Below are positions 21,133 to 32,063 of a stretch of DNA of 64,000 nt, piece after piece. The notes under the pieces are model-generated. The model was not told the origin of the DNA. It saw nothing but the letters and a program-made list of their open reading frames with translations, and searched no databases. The DNA comes from Bromus sterilis (Eukaryota > Streptophyta > Magnoliopsida > Poales > Poaceae). The stretch's first letter is position 1. Each line of letters opens with the position of its first letter. The stretch is from positions 289,833,782-289,897,781 of the forward strand of contig OX465600.1 of NCBI GenBank assembly GCA_950022295.1. The letters are read 5' to 3'. Made by a program: the position numbers and the translations under genes.

Positions 21133-21868
21133 AGTAGTTACTTTAGTTCTTGAGGATATGTGAGAAGTCTTGTTGCTAGTTGTCATATGATGTTGAAGTA
21201 ATATGCGTTGTTTGATATTTATGTTGTGGTGTTACTTTTCTAGTGGTTTTATGTGTGTCGGACACATAACACTTCGCCTTGTCAAGGACCTAGGGGAATA
21301 CATTGTGTATAAAGAATTCTTATGGTGGGTTGCCGGAGTGCCAGAAACTTGAACCCCAGTTTGCACACTTTTACACAAGGGAATAACGAAACCTTGATCT
21401 TATAGTTGTGGTTAGGCTTTTGCCTTAATTTTTTACCTTGTATTTGCGGATGCTTGCAAGGTGTTTAATCATAAGAGTGAACTTGTCTTAGTGTAGAAGG
21501 TGTACTAGCATAGATCCACCCACTCAACACTTATCAACACAAAAGATAGTACCGATACGGAATATGGCAAAAGCACATGACTACCTCTCCCGTGTGTCCT
21601 CAAGAACGCTTTAGTCTTTATAAGTTCAGTTGCTAAGCTTATCCTTTGCTCAAAAGGATTGGGCCACTTGCTGCTCCTCAGCACCCTTTACTTTGCTTGT
21701 TTTTACCTTCTTGTTGCTTATATCGAAAACCCTTTAAAAGTTATCTGTTAGTGCTTGCAGTTATTCCTTGTCCAAAGTCACTTGTCAATACCTTCCGCTC
21801 CTCGTTGGGTTCGACACTCTTACTTACCAAAAACACTACGATAGATCCCCTAGACTTGTGGGTCATCA
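21133..21868 (+). repeat. 3' LTR of the Athila-like element, second part
   Basis: It resumes after the inserted gypsy with the AGTAG copy (21,133-21,137) and ends GGGTCATCA at 21,868. Both parts give an LTR of about 1.5 kb. It has no gene; the frames here are chance. Confidence 0.8.
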
Positions 21869-22608
21869 GATGGTAGAGATCAATTATGGTGGAGTAGACT
21901 TCAACGACTCGACTACAAATGTGCGAAGACGTTGCGCATTAGTGATCCCTAAACCAACTCCGAGAGGTTATTGCTCCCGCGGATGCACAATCAACCTGAC
22001 CACGAAGGTCTAATTCCTGCAAGCAATCAAAGAACAAGCAAGAACTAAGAATTGCAATTCTGATATTGCGAATATAAGATGAATGATTGACAAAAGTTTG
22101 AGGTTCCAATGCGGTCTTGGCCTGGTCGGTTGACACAAACAAAGAAATCGAAGTTGCAGCGATGGCTAACTTAAATCTAATCAAAACCTAAGTCTAAACG
22201 ACGCCCTAAGGGTTGTATATATGGGGGAACAGAGGGGGATTTTGTGATCCCTTGGAGGAGGGGCCCGAAACACACCCTAACTCGGTATCCCCACACATAC
22301 AGACTCTAAAAACAACATATAATGTGGTATTTCGAAATTACATGGGTCTGGCTAAATAATAAGGTGACGCAGCACCTATACTAGTCCTTGGACGAAAATA
22401 ATGAAGTGGTATCTTATGTATTTCGTCCAAGCCTTCATGCATGCCTTATGGTGGCTTCAAAGTGCGAAAATCACCACTGGAAGCTCCATTGTCCTTGCCC
22501 GCGCGCGCACCTTCTTCTCCGTCTTGATCCCGCTCCAATGAATATCCTTCTTGTCCATGCTAGGTCCTTCATTTATAAGAAAAACAAACGTATCTAATTT
22601 AGGCAACA
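21869..22608 (-). repeat. 3' LTR/untranslated side of the minus-strand gypsy scaffold
   Basis: Lies between the pol stop (22,609, minus) and the Athila-like insertion. It has a TATA-like box CATATATAC (minus, about 22,213-22,222) followed by a leader, as in an LTR. The LTR start on the minus strand was not pinned, and the LTR end is cut by the Athila-like element at 21,868. No gene is seen. Confidence 0.55.
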
Positions 22609-24717
22609 TCATATATGTTCATGAACATTAGAAGGATTCACAAGAAACGAAAGTACCTGATAATTTAGTTGACGTGCGCGTGCTCTAGTAAGTGGCTCAA
22701 TATGTGTAGTTGGTGGGGATGTGGGTGTAACATTAGTAGGGATGTCCTCATCATCCTCCCCTTCTTGAATTGAAGTCATCCTTGATGAAAGATCATCATG
22801 TTCTCCCAAATAAGGCTTCAAATCTGCAATGTTAAATGTGGGATTAACCCCAAAATCTGCAGGTAGCTGACGTTTATACGCATTATCATTAGTTTTATGC
22901 AAAACCTTAAAGATACCATCAACTCGTGGCATTAACTTAGACTTATGTAAATCAGGAAACCTATCTTTATGTAGATGTAACCAAACAAGATCGCCTGGTT
23001 CAAACACAACATGCTTTCTACCCTTATCACCAGCAAGCTTGTATTTATTATTCATCCTCTCAATATTCTCTTTAGTTAACTCATGCATTTTTAATATCAA
23101 TTCAACACGTTGATTAGCATCAAAATTAACCTTCTCCGAAGAAGGAAGAGGCAGCAAACCAATAGGTGCACGAGGAAGAAAACCATACACAATCTCAAAA
23201 GGGCACATTTTAGTGGTAGAATGTAATGAACGATTATAAGCAAATTCAATATGAGGTAATCATTCTTCCCAAATTTTCAAGTTACTCTTTAAAATTCCCT
23301 AAGCATAGTAGACAATGTCCTATTGACTACTTCAGTTTGACCATCAGTTTGGGGATGACATGTAGTACTAAAAATTAGTTTAGTCCACAACTTAGCCCAT
23401 AAGCATCTCCAAAAGTGGATAAGAAACTTAGTATCACGATCTGAGACAATAGTATTTGGCACACCATGAAAGTGTATAATCTCACGAAAGAATAAATCAG
23501 CAACATTAGAAGCAACATCGCTTTTATGACATGGCGTAAAGTGTGCCATTTTAGAAAATCTATCCACCACAACAAATATGCTATCCCTCCTCTTCTTTGT
23601 TCGAGGCAAGCCTAAAACAAAGTCCATGGATATGTCCTCCCACGGAACACTAGGTACAGGTAAAGACATGTATAAACCATGAGGATTGAGTCGTGACTTA
23701 GCTTTTTGACATGTAGTGTAGCGGGCAACAAAATGCTCAACATCTTGTCTCATCTTTGGCCAAAAGAAATGTGTAGAAAGTACATCCTCCATCTTCTTGA
23801 CGCCAAAGTGTCACATTAATCCTCCTCCATGTGCCTCCCGCAACAACAAAAGACGAATAGAGCTAGCTGGGATGCATATCTTGTTAGCACGAAACACAAA
23901 TCCATCATTGAGTACAAACTTATTCCATGTTCTTCCTTCTCTATAATTTTGCAATACATCTTTAAATTCTGCATCATGCACATATTGATCTTTAATTTTC
24001 TCTAAACTGAATATCTTAAAATCAAGTTGTGAAAGCATAGTATAACGACGAGATAATGCATCCACAATAATATTATCTTTACCCTTCTTCTGTTTAATTA
24101 CATAAGGGAAAGTCTCAATAAATTCAACCCACTTAGCATGTATACGGTTAAGTTTTGCTTGACTTCATATGTGTTTCAAAGATTCATGATCAGAATGTAT
24201 AACAAATTCTTTGGGCCATAAATAATGTTGCCAAGTTTCTAATGTCTGAACAAGAGCATATAATTCCTTATCATAAGTAGAATAGTTCAGACTAGGCCCA
24301 CTCAATTTTTCAGAAAATTATGCAACTGGTTTAGCATCTTGTAGTAACACACCTCCCAAACCAATCCTACTAGCATCACATTCAAGCTCAAAAGTCTTAT
24401 TAAAATCAGGAAGTTAGAGCAAAGGAGCATGTGTTAAATTATCTTTCAATACCGTGAAAGCTTCTTCCTGTGAGGTACCCCAAGTGACAGGCACATCCTT
24501 GCGTTTAAGCTCATTGGGAGGTGCAGCAATGGTACTAAAATCTCTCACAAAACGCATATAGAATCCAGCGAGGCCAAGAAAACTCCTCACATGTGTGACC
24601 GTTTGGGGCTGCGGCCAACTCTCAATCGCCTCGATCTTGGCTTTATCAACTTCAATGCCCTGCGGAGTAACAACATAGCCAAGAAACGATACCCGGTCGG
24701 TGCAAAAGGTGCACTTC
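22609..24717 (-). pseudogene. pol: Minus-strand gypsy pol: RT end, RNase H, integrase
   Basis: Reading leftward: RT thumb with LGKCTFCTDRVSFLGYVV (near 24,700), an RNase H stretch with several stops (24,060-24,420), then integrase with zinc-finger remains (HFVARYTTCQKAKS), catalytic candidates DISMDFVLGLP, IVSDRDTKF and TDGQTEVVNRTL (23,300-23,640), and a C-terminal part with FEPGDLVWLHLHKDRFP and FNIADLKPYL ending LTRARARQLNYQ (22,609-23,208). The frame breaks between 23,208 and 23,289, at 23,790-23,811 and in RNase H. No clear chromodomain is visible. The clade is not assigned, though the tail is typical of chromovirus-like cereal gypsy elements. It belongs with pieces at 26,402-27,000, 27,738-28,549 and 42,590-42,964. 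Confidence 0.88.
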
Positions 24718-24722
24718 CCAAG

Positions 24723-26396
24723 TGATGCGTCCCAACCGTATCTATAATTTATGCTTGCTCCATGCATGTTTTAGGTAATTTTGCTATGCTTTTGATACAC
24801 TTTCATGCACTTTTGATCATATTTGTATTAACATATTGACTCAGTGCACCCCAGTGCTAGTTTCTGTTTTCTGCTGTCTTTTTATTTCAGGTTTTCCCAT
24901 TACGTAAAGTGCTAGAAAAATTCCGGGAAAAATATATAAAAAATCAGCGTACCGGAAGCTTCCAGATGCCCGAAGGGGGACATAGGGGCCCCACCTGGTG
25001 CCCAGGCGTCCAGGGGGCGCGGCCTAGGGTGAGGCCGCGCCGGGAGGCCGCCTGGACTCTTGGTGGCCCCCCTGGATGCCCCCCTTCGCCTATATATATA
25101 TCTCTCGTCCCGAAACCCCCGAGGACATAACCCTTTTTCGTGATCTCGCCTCTGTTCCACCGCCGCCACGCTTCCAAGATCGGGAGCACCGGAAGACCCC
25201 TTCCCGGCACCCTGCCGGAGGGAGGATTGACCTCCGGGAGCTTCTCCACCACCATGGACGCTTCCCGGATGAGCCGTGAGTAGTCCACCTTGGACCATGG
25301 GTCCATGATCAGTAGCTATGTGATGTCCTCTCCCCCTCTTTGTTCTTCATGGATTAGACCTTGTGAGCTGCCCTACATGATCAAGGCACATATGTAATTC
25401 TTTCTGCTGTTGCTATGTTAAGTTTGCTGGGATTTGATGGATTATGAGACTATGTTCAGATTGTGATGAGTAATATATTTGGTTCTTCTCCTTTTATATT
25501 TGTGTTCTTGAGTAACTCTTGCATGTTACCTGTTGTTGTTTATTGCTTTGGCCAAGTAGTAGGTAGTAACTCCAAGAGGGAGCGTTATGCATGATTGTGG
25601 GTTCATGCCCCCTGATGACTAGCTTGAGTGATAGAAACATGAGTTTAGGGGATGTGCTGTTGCCACAAGGGGGAAAACAACGGTGCTTGTAACCACAGTT
25701 GCAAGGATTGTTTACTTTATGCAAAGTTCTTTTAATGAAGTTGTCTGTTGCTTTGGGTTTACACTTTGGGTGTGGCTCGCAACTTAATACCAGCGAGATG
25801 TCCTGGATAGATATCTCAAGGTGGATGATTAGTAGTAGGTGCAGATGGATTTCGGTCTACTTATCTTGGCGTACTGCCCATGCTTTTGAGCCTCTTCCTT
25901 TATTTTGAAGCATAGTTAGCATTGCGGTGCGTTTTTAATCCTGTCAATTGCCCAACTGTAATTTGTTTACCTCGCATAGCTGTGTATCGTCTTTTGGGAG
26001 AGAGACATCACTAGTGAACTTCATGGGACCCCGGTCCATATTTCCACCACTGTTTACACCCTCAGTTTACTTGCGGTTTTACTTTCTAGTTGTAGTTACT
26101 ATTATCTTTTATCTCTTGTGTTTGATCCTTTGTAAACGGCAAGGCCGGAGAGATTGACAACATCTCTGTACTCGTTGGGAGCAAGGTTATTTGTATCTAT
26201 GTGCAGGTCCAGGTAAAGTAAGCAACCCTCGGTTGTGAACGGCACCATTGTTTACTTTACTACCTACTTGTCGCTGTCGGAGTCCTACTGGATTGACTCT
26301 AAACCTTGGTATCTTTTCCAAGGGAAATTGCCACTACGCTACATCTCAACCTTCCACTTGGGGTAGCCAACGAGGGGCACTACACGCCTTCCATCA
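24723..26396 (+). mobile_element. Solo LTR, Sabrina/WHAM-type gypsy
   Basis: A 1,674-bp LTR from TGATGCGTCCCAACC to CCTTCCATCA, flanked by CCAAG on both sides (24,718-24,722 and 26,397-26,401), so complete and solo. It interrupts the RT of the minus-strand gypsy between LGN and GKCTF. GC-rich palindromic block at 24,980-25,080, TATA box at 25,091-25,100. Frames inside it are chance. Confidence 0.92.
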
Positions 26397-26401
26397 CCAA
26401 G

Positions 26402-26434
26402 ATTACCAAACAAACGTGCATTACGTAGAGCAAT
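26402..26434 (-). pseudogene. pol: Minus-strand gypsy RT fragment between two insertions
   Basis: Only 38 bp of RT (with the CCAAG copy) remain between the solo LTR and the SINE-like insertion. On the minus strand they read ALRNARLFGN in the pol frame. Confidence 0.8.
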
Positions 26435-26446
26435 AAAAACAACACG

Positions 26447-26698
26447 CTTTCATTCCTGGAGAAGGCACTTTGTGCATGATATCACCTTGCTTTCACATAG
26501 ATTGCAGGGAGATCCTAAAACTAGATTGATTTCTTGGATTAATTCCTTGCACTAGTATAGGTAGGATTAGATTACTTCCTTTCCTTTCTTTTCCTGCTTT
26601 GTTTTATTCTTGTAATATTCTTTGAGAACTTTTGGTTCTCCCATGCAATAAAATACCGTGGAGCTCATGCTTCACAGTCTTAAAATTCAAATTTTTTT
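26447..26698 (+). mobile_element. 252-bp SINE-like or retroposed insertion
   Basis: It interrupts the gypsy RT frame and is flanked by a perfect 13-bp direct repeat TAAAAACAACACG (26,434-26,446 and 26,698-26,710, sharing the last T). The plus-strand end is a T7 run. A 12-13 bp duplication with a homopolymer end points to target-primed insertion by LINE machinery. Wheat Au SINEs also end in a T stretch. I see no clear pol III A/B boxes. AATAAA at 26,648 recalls an mRNA 3' end, so a truncated retrocopy is equally possible. Confidence 0.65.
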
Positions 26699-26710
26699 AA
26701 AAACAACACG

Positions 26711-27000
26711 TAAATGATCAAAATGTTCCTCCAAAGATTCTCTATAAATCAGTATATCATCAAAATAGACCACCACAAATCGTCCAATGAAAGCACGTAA
26801 AACTTCGTTCATTAATCTCATGAAAGTGCTAGGTGCATTAGTTAACCCAAAAGGCATTACTAACCACTCATATAATCCAAACTTAGTTTTAAATGATGTT
26901 TTCCATTCATCCCCTAATTTCATACGAATTTGATGGTATCCACTACGCAAATCAACTTTGGAAAACATGGTAGAGACACTTAATTCATCAAGCATATCAT
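26711..27000 (-). pseudogene. pol: Minus-strand gypsy RT core
   Basis: Open for about 97 codons on the minus strand. Contains FSKVDLRSGYHQIRM, FGLYEWLVMPFGLTNAPSTF and the catalytic VVYFDDILIY box. The CTAAC copy at 27,001-27,005 marks where Cassandra entered; RT continues at 27,738. Confidence 0.9.
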
Positions 27001-27071
27001 CTAACTGTAACAGCCCAGAATCTCAATAAGAATGATAGACAACTCATATCAACAAGTTGCACCTTCTTTTT

Positions 27072-27170
27072 TGGGAGCCCATCAGGAAAGAACTACCAGG
27101 TTAAGCGTGCTTGGCTTGGAGTAGTCTTGGGATGGGTGACTGACCGGGAAGTTGATCCCGAGTGCGCACG
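27072..27170 (+). ncRNA. 5S rRNA-like region in the first Cassandra LTR
   Basis: GCCCATCAGGAAAGAACT, GTTAAGCGTGCTTGG (27,100-27,114) and GGGATGGGTGAC (27,129-27,140) correspond to the 5S middle, A box and C box. Cassandra 5S-like regions are known to be transcribed by RNA polymerase III. This is not a ribosomal gene: both ends of 5S rRNA are missing or diverged. Confidence 0.8.
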
Positions 27171-27518
27171 AGTGAGGACAAAGTGTGCAGAAAAGAATAG
27201 TGTTGGTTTATGAGGAAAAACTAGATCCCAGGAGCATCGACCATGGAATTGGTGGTTAACCGGTTGGGAGTGGTCGGGGCATTACAGATGGTATCAGAGC
27301 CGACCCTGGCGGTTACACGATGTGTGTGTCGGTCGGTGAGGCTTACATGGGGCACATGTTGGATGCCTACAACTGGCGCACACATACGTGTGCCAAAGGG
27401 GAACGTTCCTGCTGGGCCGATGGGGACGTCGGGTCCTTTGAGGGGTGGTGTATGTAACAACCCAGAATCTCAATAGGAATGATAGACTACTCATATCAAC
27501 AAGGTGCACCTTCTTTTT

Positions 27519-27616
27519 TGGGAGCCCATCGGGAAAGAACTACCAAGTTAAGCGTGCTTGGCTTGGAGTAGTCTTGGGATGGTGACCGACCAGGAAGTTG
27601 ATCCCGGGTGCGCATG
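27519..27616 (+). ncRNA. 5S rRNA-like region in the second Cassandra LTR
   Basis: Same as in the first LTR, but the C-box part reads GGGATGGTGACC (27,576-27,587), one G shorter than the first copy. This may weaken pol III promoter function. Confidence 0.78.
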
Positions 27617-27737
27617 AGCGAGGACAAAGTGTGTAGAAAAGACTAGTGTTGGTTTGAGAGGACAGTCTAGATCCCAGGCGCATCGACCATGGAATCGGTG
27701 GTTAACCGGTTGGGAGTGGTCGGGGCGTTACACTAAC

Positions 27738-28549
27738 CGAGGAATAGGATGACGATAATGAATAGTAATATTAGTAGTGGCTCTACAATCAACACACATA
27801 CGCCATGTTCTATCCTTTTTGGGCACTAATATAACATTAACAACACAAGGACTAAAGGATCCATGTATATAACCTTTGTCGAGTAGCTCTTGTACTTGAC
27901 GCTGAATCTCCTTTGTCTCCTCCGGGTTGGTACGGTATGGCGCACGGTTGGGCAAAGAAGCACAGGGAATTAAGGCAATCTGATGCTCAATCCCTCGAAT
28001 AGGCGGTAATCCCGGTGGCACGTCTTGTGGAAAGACGTCAATAAACTCATGCAAAAGGTAAGTGACAACAGGTGGCAAAGAAGGAGGCAATTCCTCAAAT
28101 GAAAACAAAGCTTCTTTGCACACAAACTCATAACACACATATCGACTAACATCCAGATCCGTAATATCAACCTTACTAGCAAGAAAAGTTGGATTAGTCA
28201 ATTTAATTTCATTAGGAACATCTGGTGATGATTTACTATTAGTCTTATGTTGTTGTTCAAATTCTTTAGCTTCTATCGCATTTTCACTCTTATTTTTCTC
28301 CTGTTTAGCTTTACTAGTTCTAGCAAGATCATCTTTCACAATTTGTTCAGGAGACATAGGAAGTAAAGCAATATTTTTATCCTGATGAACAAGAGTAAAC
28401 TGATTTATCGTACCATGGTGTACAACATTCCTATCAAATTGCCATGGTCTACCAAGTAAAAGAGAGCATGCTTGCATGGGTCCCACATCACAATCAACAT
28501 AATCAGCATATGCAGCAATGCTAAAGTGCACACGAACAGAAAACGTTAC
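27738..28549 (-). pseudogene. pol: Minus-strand gypsy protease end, linker and N-terminal RT
   Basis: An open minus-strand frame from the Sirevirus boundary leftward. It begins in the protease (YVDCDVGPMQACSLLLGRPW, 28,430-28,510), runs through a charged linker and reaches the start of RT (LPPIRGIEHQIALIP, then ILVPKKDRTWRMCVDCR with the classic K-K-D-G/R-x-W-R-M-C-V-D-Y/C-R motif). It is cut by Cassandra at 27,733 and by the Sirevirus at 28,550, whose target duplication GTTAC lies at 28,545-28,549. Confidence 0.88.
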
Positions 28550-29832
28550 TGGAAGAGCAAAGTTATGCCCCCATGAGTTTTGGATATTGTTGGACAAAAC
28601 AGTAGAGGAACTAACAAGTTTTCTAGTGTAAAACAGATGGTTAGGTTCCTGAAGTTATAGGTTGGTGATAAAGCTTCAACGAAGATTTACATACTTACTG
28701 AAGCATATCCTCTGGAGTGAAGCTCATCACGGACGTCGACCCCTAAAAAGATAAGGAATCCTGAAGCACGTCTCATCGAAGAAGATGACCAAGATGGTGC
28801 AAGACTTAGTAGTTTTTGCGTAGTTCTTTTTCACTTCTTTGAGTCGTAAGAAAAACCGTACTATCAAGAGGGGTTTAGTAAATGTACTCCGAAGGTTTTG
28901 GTGAAAAGACTCAGATCGAATCCAAACCTGTGAGAAGCCAGAGATGAGAAATCTCATGTGCACTAGGTAATGCTTCACCAGCGAAGACTTCGTTCTTTCG
29001 GCTCCTGAAGCAGAACCAAGTCCGTGAGTCAGCTTTACTTGGACCACAAGTAAAGTTGCGCTTTGATTGAAAATATGACCGTTGCGGACAGGTGTCAAGC
29101 TGTCGCATCGGGTCATTTAAGACATTTCGCACCTAGGGATTGCCACCTATAAATACGCCACCCCCGCCCTCATTGGCTGGTGGCTGCTCCAAGAATATTT
29201 CCTGACAGTGAAGAGAAAGAGCAACCCCACCGAAGCAAACCAAAAACCCATCCACCGAAGTATAAGTCCTATTGATCTGAGTTGATTCATTATGACTTAG
29301 GAAGAAGTTTTCTAGCCTTTTTATCTTGGAGAACTGCAATTCTCCTAGACGGTTAGAGCGTTGTTCTTCAGAGAGCGAAGAGTTATTGTCGCCTCGAAGT
29401 CCAGTTTGTCAAAGGTTTCGGTGATTCCCTCAACAATCAACCACGAGTGAAGAACTGACCAAGCTCAAGGAGATTGGTGCAGTGGAGATACGAACGGAGA
29501 GAGGTTAGCTCCTGTGTTCAATCACAAGTCCCTCCAACCAGACGTAGCACTTTGCAGAGTGTGAACTGGTCGAACAAACATCGCCGAGTCAAGAGTTCGT
29601 TTTACTTTCCGCACTTACATTCAGTTTTACAATTGCTTCAGTGATTTGATTCAATGCAATTGATTCGATGCTTTTGATTCGCCAAGTTATGCTTCAATCC
29701 CGTTCTGCTTCAATGTTTACCTTTCTGTTGAATCTTTTCTGATGCTAAGTTATGCTTCACTTCATAGTTTCATGCAAAAAATTGAAGTGATCATTCACCC
29801 CCTCCCCCTCTGATCACATACTTGGACTTACA
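28550..29832 (+). repeat. 5' LTR of the Sirevirus
   Basis: Starts TGGAAGAGCAAAG, where the 3' copy has TGTAAGAG, and ends GGACTTACA. TATA box CTATAAATA at 29,147-29,155. Its last third is rich in GCTTCA and GATTCG repeats. Short frames inside are chance. Confidence 0.93.
29147..29155 (+). promoter_or_regulatory. TATA box of the Sirevirus 5' LTR
   Basis: CTATAAATA followed by a C-rich stretch. The same box is at 41,904-41,912 in the 3' LTR. Confidence 0.7.
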
Positions 29833-29834
29833 AT

Positions 29835-29846
29835 TGGTATCAGAGC
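29835..29846 (+). other. Primer binding site of the Sirevirus
   Basis: TGGTATCAGAGC, two bases after the LTR end; a perfect copia initiator tRNA-Met site. Confidence 0.93.
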
Positions 29847-29891
29847 TAGTCACTCTTTGTTTGGATTAACCTCCTAGAGTGTTTTGCAAGT

Positions 29892-32063
29892 ATGTCTTTC
29901 GCAACCATTCGCTCTGGCGAACCCATACCCGTGTTCAATGGAAAGGACTATGCATACTGGAAGGACAAAATGAAGAGAAATTTCATGGCTATCAACTCGA
30001 CTGCCTGGCAAGTTGTCTTATATGGAGTTACAGTTGCATACATGAATGCCATCACTCCTGAAGAAGCGAAGCTGATCGATCTTGATTCTGAAGTCTGGGT
30101 TTTCATCACCAATCATCTGACACCAGAGAAGTATCATGAAGTGAAGAATATTCCTTCTGCCAAAGGTGTCTGGGACTATCTTGAGAAGATTGGTGAAGGT
30201 GTTTCTACCCAGAAGGATGCCAGAATTGACACACTTCGAAGCAAATTCTATCGATTCAAGAGAAACGAGGGTGAAAAAGTCAGCTCCATTTACAGTAGAC
30301 TCACTGCTCTTGCAAATGAGTTGATTTCACTTGGTGCTGATGACATCACTCCTCACTCAGTTGTTAGAACTCTGCTTCGCTCATTGGATGATTCGTTTGA
30401 TCACATTGTGCTGATGATCAAGGAAAGGACTGATTTCAGACGTCTTGTTGCCGCTGATATTCTTGAGAGACTCAATACCTTTGAAATGGAAGAAGAAGAT
30501 AAACGTGACATAAATGGTTCTCGAAGAAGATCTCATGCCTTGAAAGCAAAAGATTCGCGTCATTCTTCACCCGAAGTCAGTTCTGCTTCAGGTGTCGAAT
30601 CAGATGATCCTGCAAGCATTGGAAAAGATCTAGCATTGATCATGAGACGCTTCAGTCGCTTTCAGAGAAAATGTTTTTCTTCACCCAAGAAGAGTTATCC
30701 TTCAAGAAGCTCAAGTCATTCTTCTCACCGTTCATCCTCGAGAATCTCTCCATCGAAGGACAACGGCTGCTACAAGTGCAAGAAACCAGGTCACTACATT
30801 GCCGATTGCCCCCTGTGGGAAGCTGAGAACAAATCGAAGCACTCGCTTAAAGACTCCTCATCAAAGTCCCACAGATCCTCCAGAAGCTATGAGTCAAAGA
30901 GACATGATTCCAGTTCGAGAAGAGAAAAGAAGAAAGATTCTGATGATGATAAGAGGAAGAAGTATCATAAGAAGCGTGAGGGTTCTTCTTCGAAGACTCA
31001 CTCGTCTCGTCGAAGCAGCTCTCACCGTGCCAAGGCCTATCTGGGAAAGGAGATGAACTCTGAAGACGAAGCCTCTGGTTCCGAAGCTGAATCAAGCTCA
31101 AGGTCTGTGTCTGGGTCCGAATCAGATGGTGTTGCGGGTTTGGCTTTCGCTTCGGCAGATGCTTCAACCAAAGCATCGAGCTCATTCTTCACCAACTACA
31201 GTAGTGAAGATGAAACTCCTGCATATTGCTTCATGGCCAAGGCAAAGGTATCTTCATCCAAATCAAACTATGATACTTCTGATTGCTCCTCATATGATAG
31301 TGATTCGAAGATAAGCTATGCTAAACTTGCTAAAATTGCTTCAATCCAACAAGATGAACTTGATTCTCTAAGCAAAACCATTAAGAAATCAGAAACTCTG
31401 TTTATCGATGAGATAGAGAAAGGTCAAACTTTAACTAATGAGCATGCTGCTCTGAAGGAGAAGTTTGAAGAATTATCCTCTTGGCATGATCTTCTTTCAG
31501 TTGATTATGAGAAGCTCATCTATGAATTTCTTCAGAGGAAAATGGCTCTCGAAAGACTGAAAGAGGCTCATGAAGAATTGGAAAATGTCAATATCTCTCT
31601 CATGGCTCAACAAGGTTCTGAAGCAAATCATAAAACTGATCCACCTTGCTTAACTTGTTTGGAACGAAGCAAAACTGATTCCAAAGGGAAAGCTCCTATT
31701 GTTATTGATGATACTAATGCCTCTGATGAGGAAAATCCTGCTGTTACCGAGGAACTCCTCAGGTTGAAAAACTTATTTGAAACTGGCATGTTCAAAAGTG
31801 TGCAAGGACACCAATATCTCTGTGATATCCTGAGAAAGGCTCTCCTTCACAGGAATCCCAGAAATGAGGGTGTTGGTTTCGAGAGAAAGATAAACCCTGA
31901 TGGCACCTATTGGGAACCTGAGCAGTATCCTAAGATTGTTTGGGTTCTAGCGAAGGAGAAACCCATTGACATTGCTAACCTTTCAGGTTTCGACTGCAAA
32001 ATGAACAAAGCCATTGTGGATGAATCACTTGATTCAGACTACAAACTCATTAAGGATGAATAG
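29892..32063 (+). CDS. gag: Sirevirus Gag, 723 residues, open
   Basis: Starts at ATG 29,892 shortly after the primer site. Residues 1-30 (RSGEPIPVFNGKDYAYWKDK) are the N-terminal motif of this copia Gag type, with the conserved tryptophan. A UBN2-like core runs to about residue 200 (DYLEKIGEGVSTQKDAR, then VRTLLRSLDDSFDHIV). A CCHC knuckle CYKCKKPGHYIADCP lies near residue 294 (30,770-30,815). A long Ser/Lys/Arg-rich region follows, then an acidic segment and a coiled-coil-like stretch (residues about 475-570). It is long for copia Gag, as usual for Sireviruses. It ends at TAG 32,061 and pol resumes in the same phase beyond it, so gag and pol were probably one frame or joined by stop readthrough. 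Gag packages the RNA. Confidence 0.92.
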   Translation: MSFATIRSGEPIPVFNGKDYAYWKDKMKRNFMAINSTAWQVVLYGVTVAYMNAITPEEAKLIDLDSEVWVFITNHLTPEKYHEVKNIPSAKGVWDYLEKIGEGVSTQKDARIDTLRSKFYRFKRNEGEKVSSIYSRLTALANELISLGADDITPHSVVRTLLRSLDDSFDHIVLMIKERTDFRRLVAADILERLNTFEMEEEDKRDINGSRRRSHALKAKDSRHSSPEVSSASGVESDDPASIGKDLALIMRRFSRFQRKCFSSPKKSYPSRSSSHSSHRSSSRISPSKDNGCYKCKKPGHYIADCPLWEAENKSKHSLKDSSSKSHRSSRSYESKRHDSSSRREKKKDSDDDKRKKYHKKREGSSSKTHSSRRSSSHRAKAYLGKEMNSEDEASGSEAESSSRSVSGSESDGVAGLAFASADASTKASSSFFTNYSSEDETPAYCFMAKAKVSSSKSNYDTSDCSSYDSDSKISYAKLAKIASIQQDELDSLSKTIKKSETLFIDEIEKGQTLTNEHAALKEKFEELSSWHDLLSVDYEKLIYEFLQRKMALERLKEAHEELENVNISLMAQQGSEANHKTDPPCLTCLERSKTDSKGKAPIVIDDTNASDEENPAVTEELLRLKNLFETGMFKSVQGHQYLCDILRKALLHRNPRNEGVGFERKINPDGTYWEPEQYPKIVWVLAKEKPIDIANLSGFDCKMNKAIVDESLDSDYKLIKDE

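Larger units (their letters stand above)
9532..21868 (+). mobile_element. Athila-like Ty3/gypsy element, 3' part only
   Basis: It contains the RT-RNase H-integrase part of pol (9,532-12,007), a broken downstream frame (12,351-12,860), a long 3' untranslated region, a polypurine tract at 14,488-14,499, and a 3' LTR (14,500-15,282 plus 21,138-21,868) split by another element. The 5' LTR, gag and protease lie beyond the first copia, outside the window. It sits in the LTR of the minus-strand gypsy scaffold. Confidence 0.88.
27006..27732 (+). mobile_element. Cassandra TRIM retrotransposon with 5S-like LTRs
   Basis: Two LTRs of 281 and 280 bp (27,006-27,286 and 27,453-27,732), start TGTAACA and end TTACA, flank a 166-bp interior that encodes nothing. 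Target duplication CTAAC (27,001-27,005 and 27,733-27,737). The primer site TGGTATCAGAGCC lies at 27,289-27,301, three bases after the first LTR. Each LTR contains a region matching 5S rRNA. This is the Cassandra hallmark; such elements are non-autonomous. Confidence 0.95.

Noticed and set aside
27072..27170. A genuine 5S ribosomal RNA gene
   Set aside because: Both copies lie inside TRIM LTRs, lack the 5S ends, and differ from 5S at many positions.
30847..31185. Minus-strand frame opposite the Sirevirus gag
   Set aside because: Shadow of the Ser/Arg-rich gag region; no independent features.
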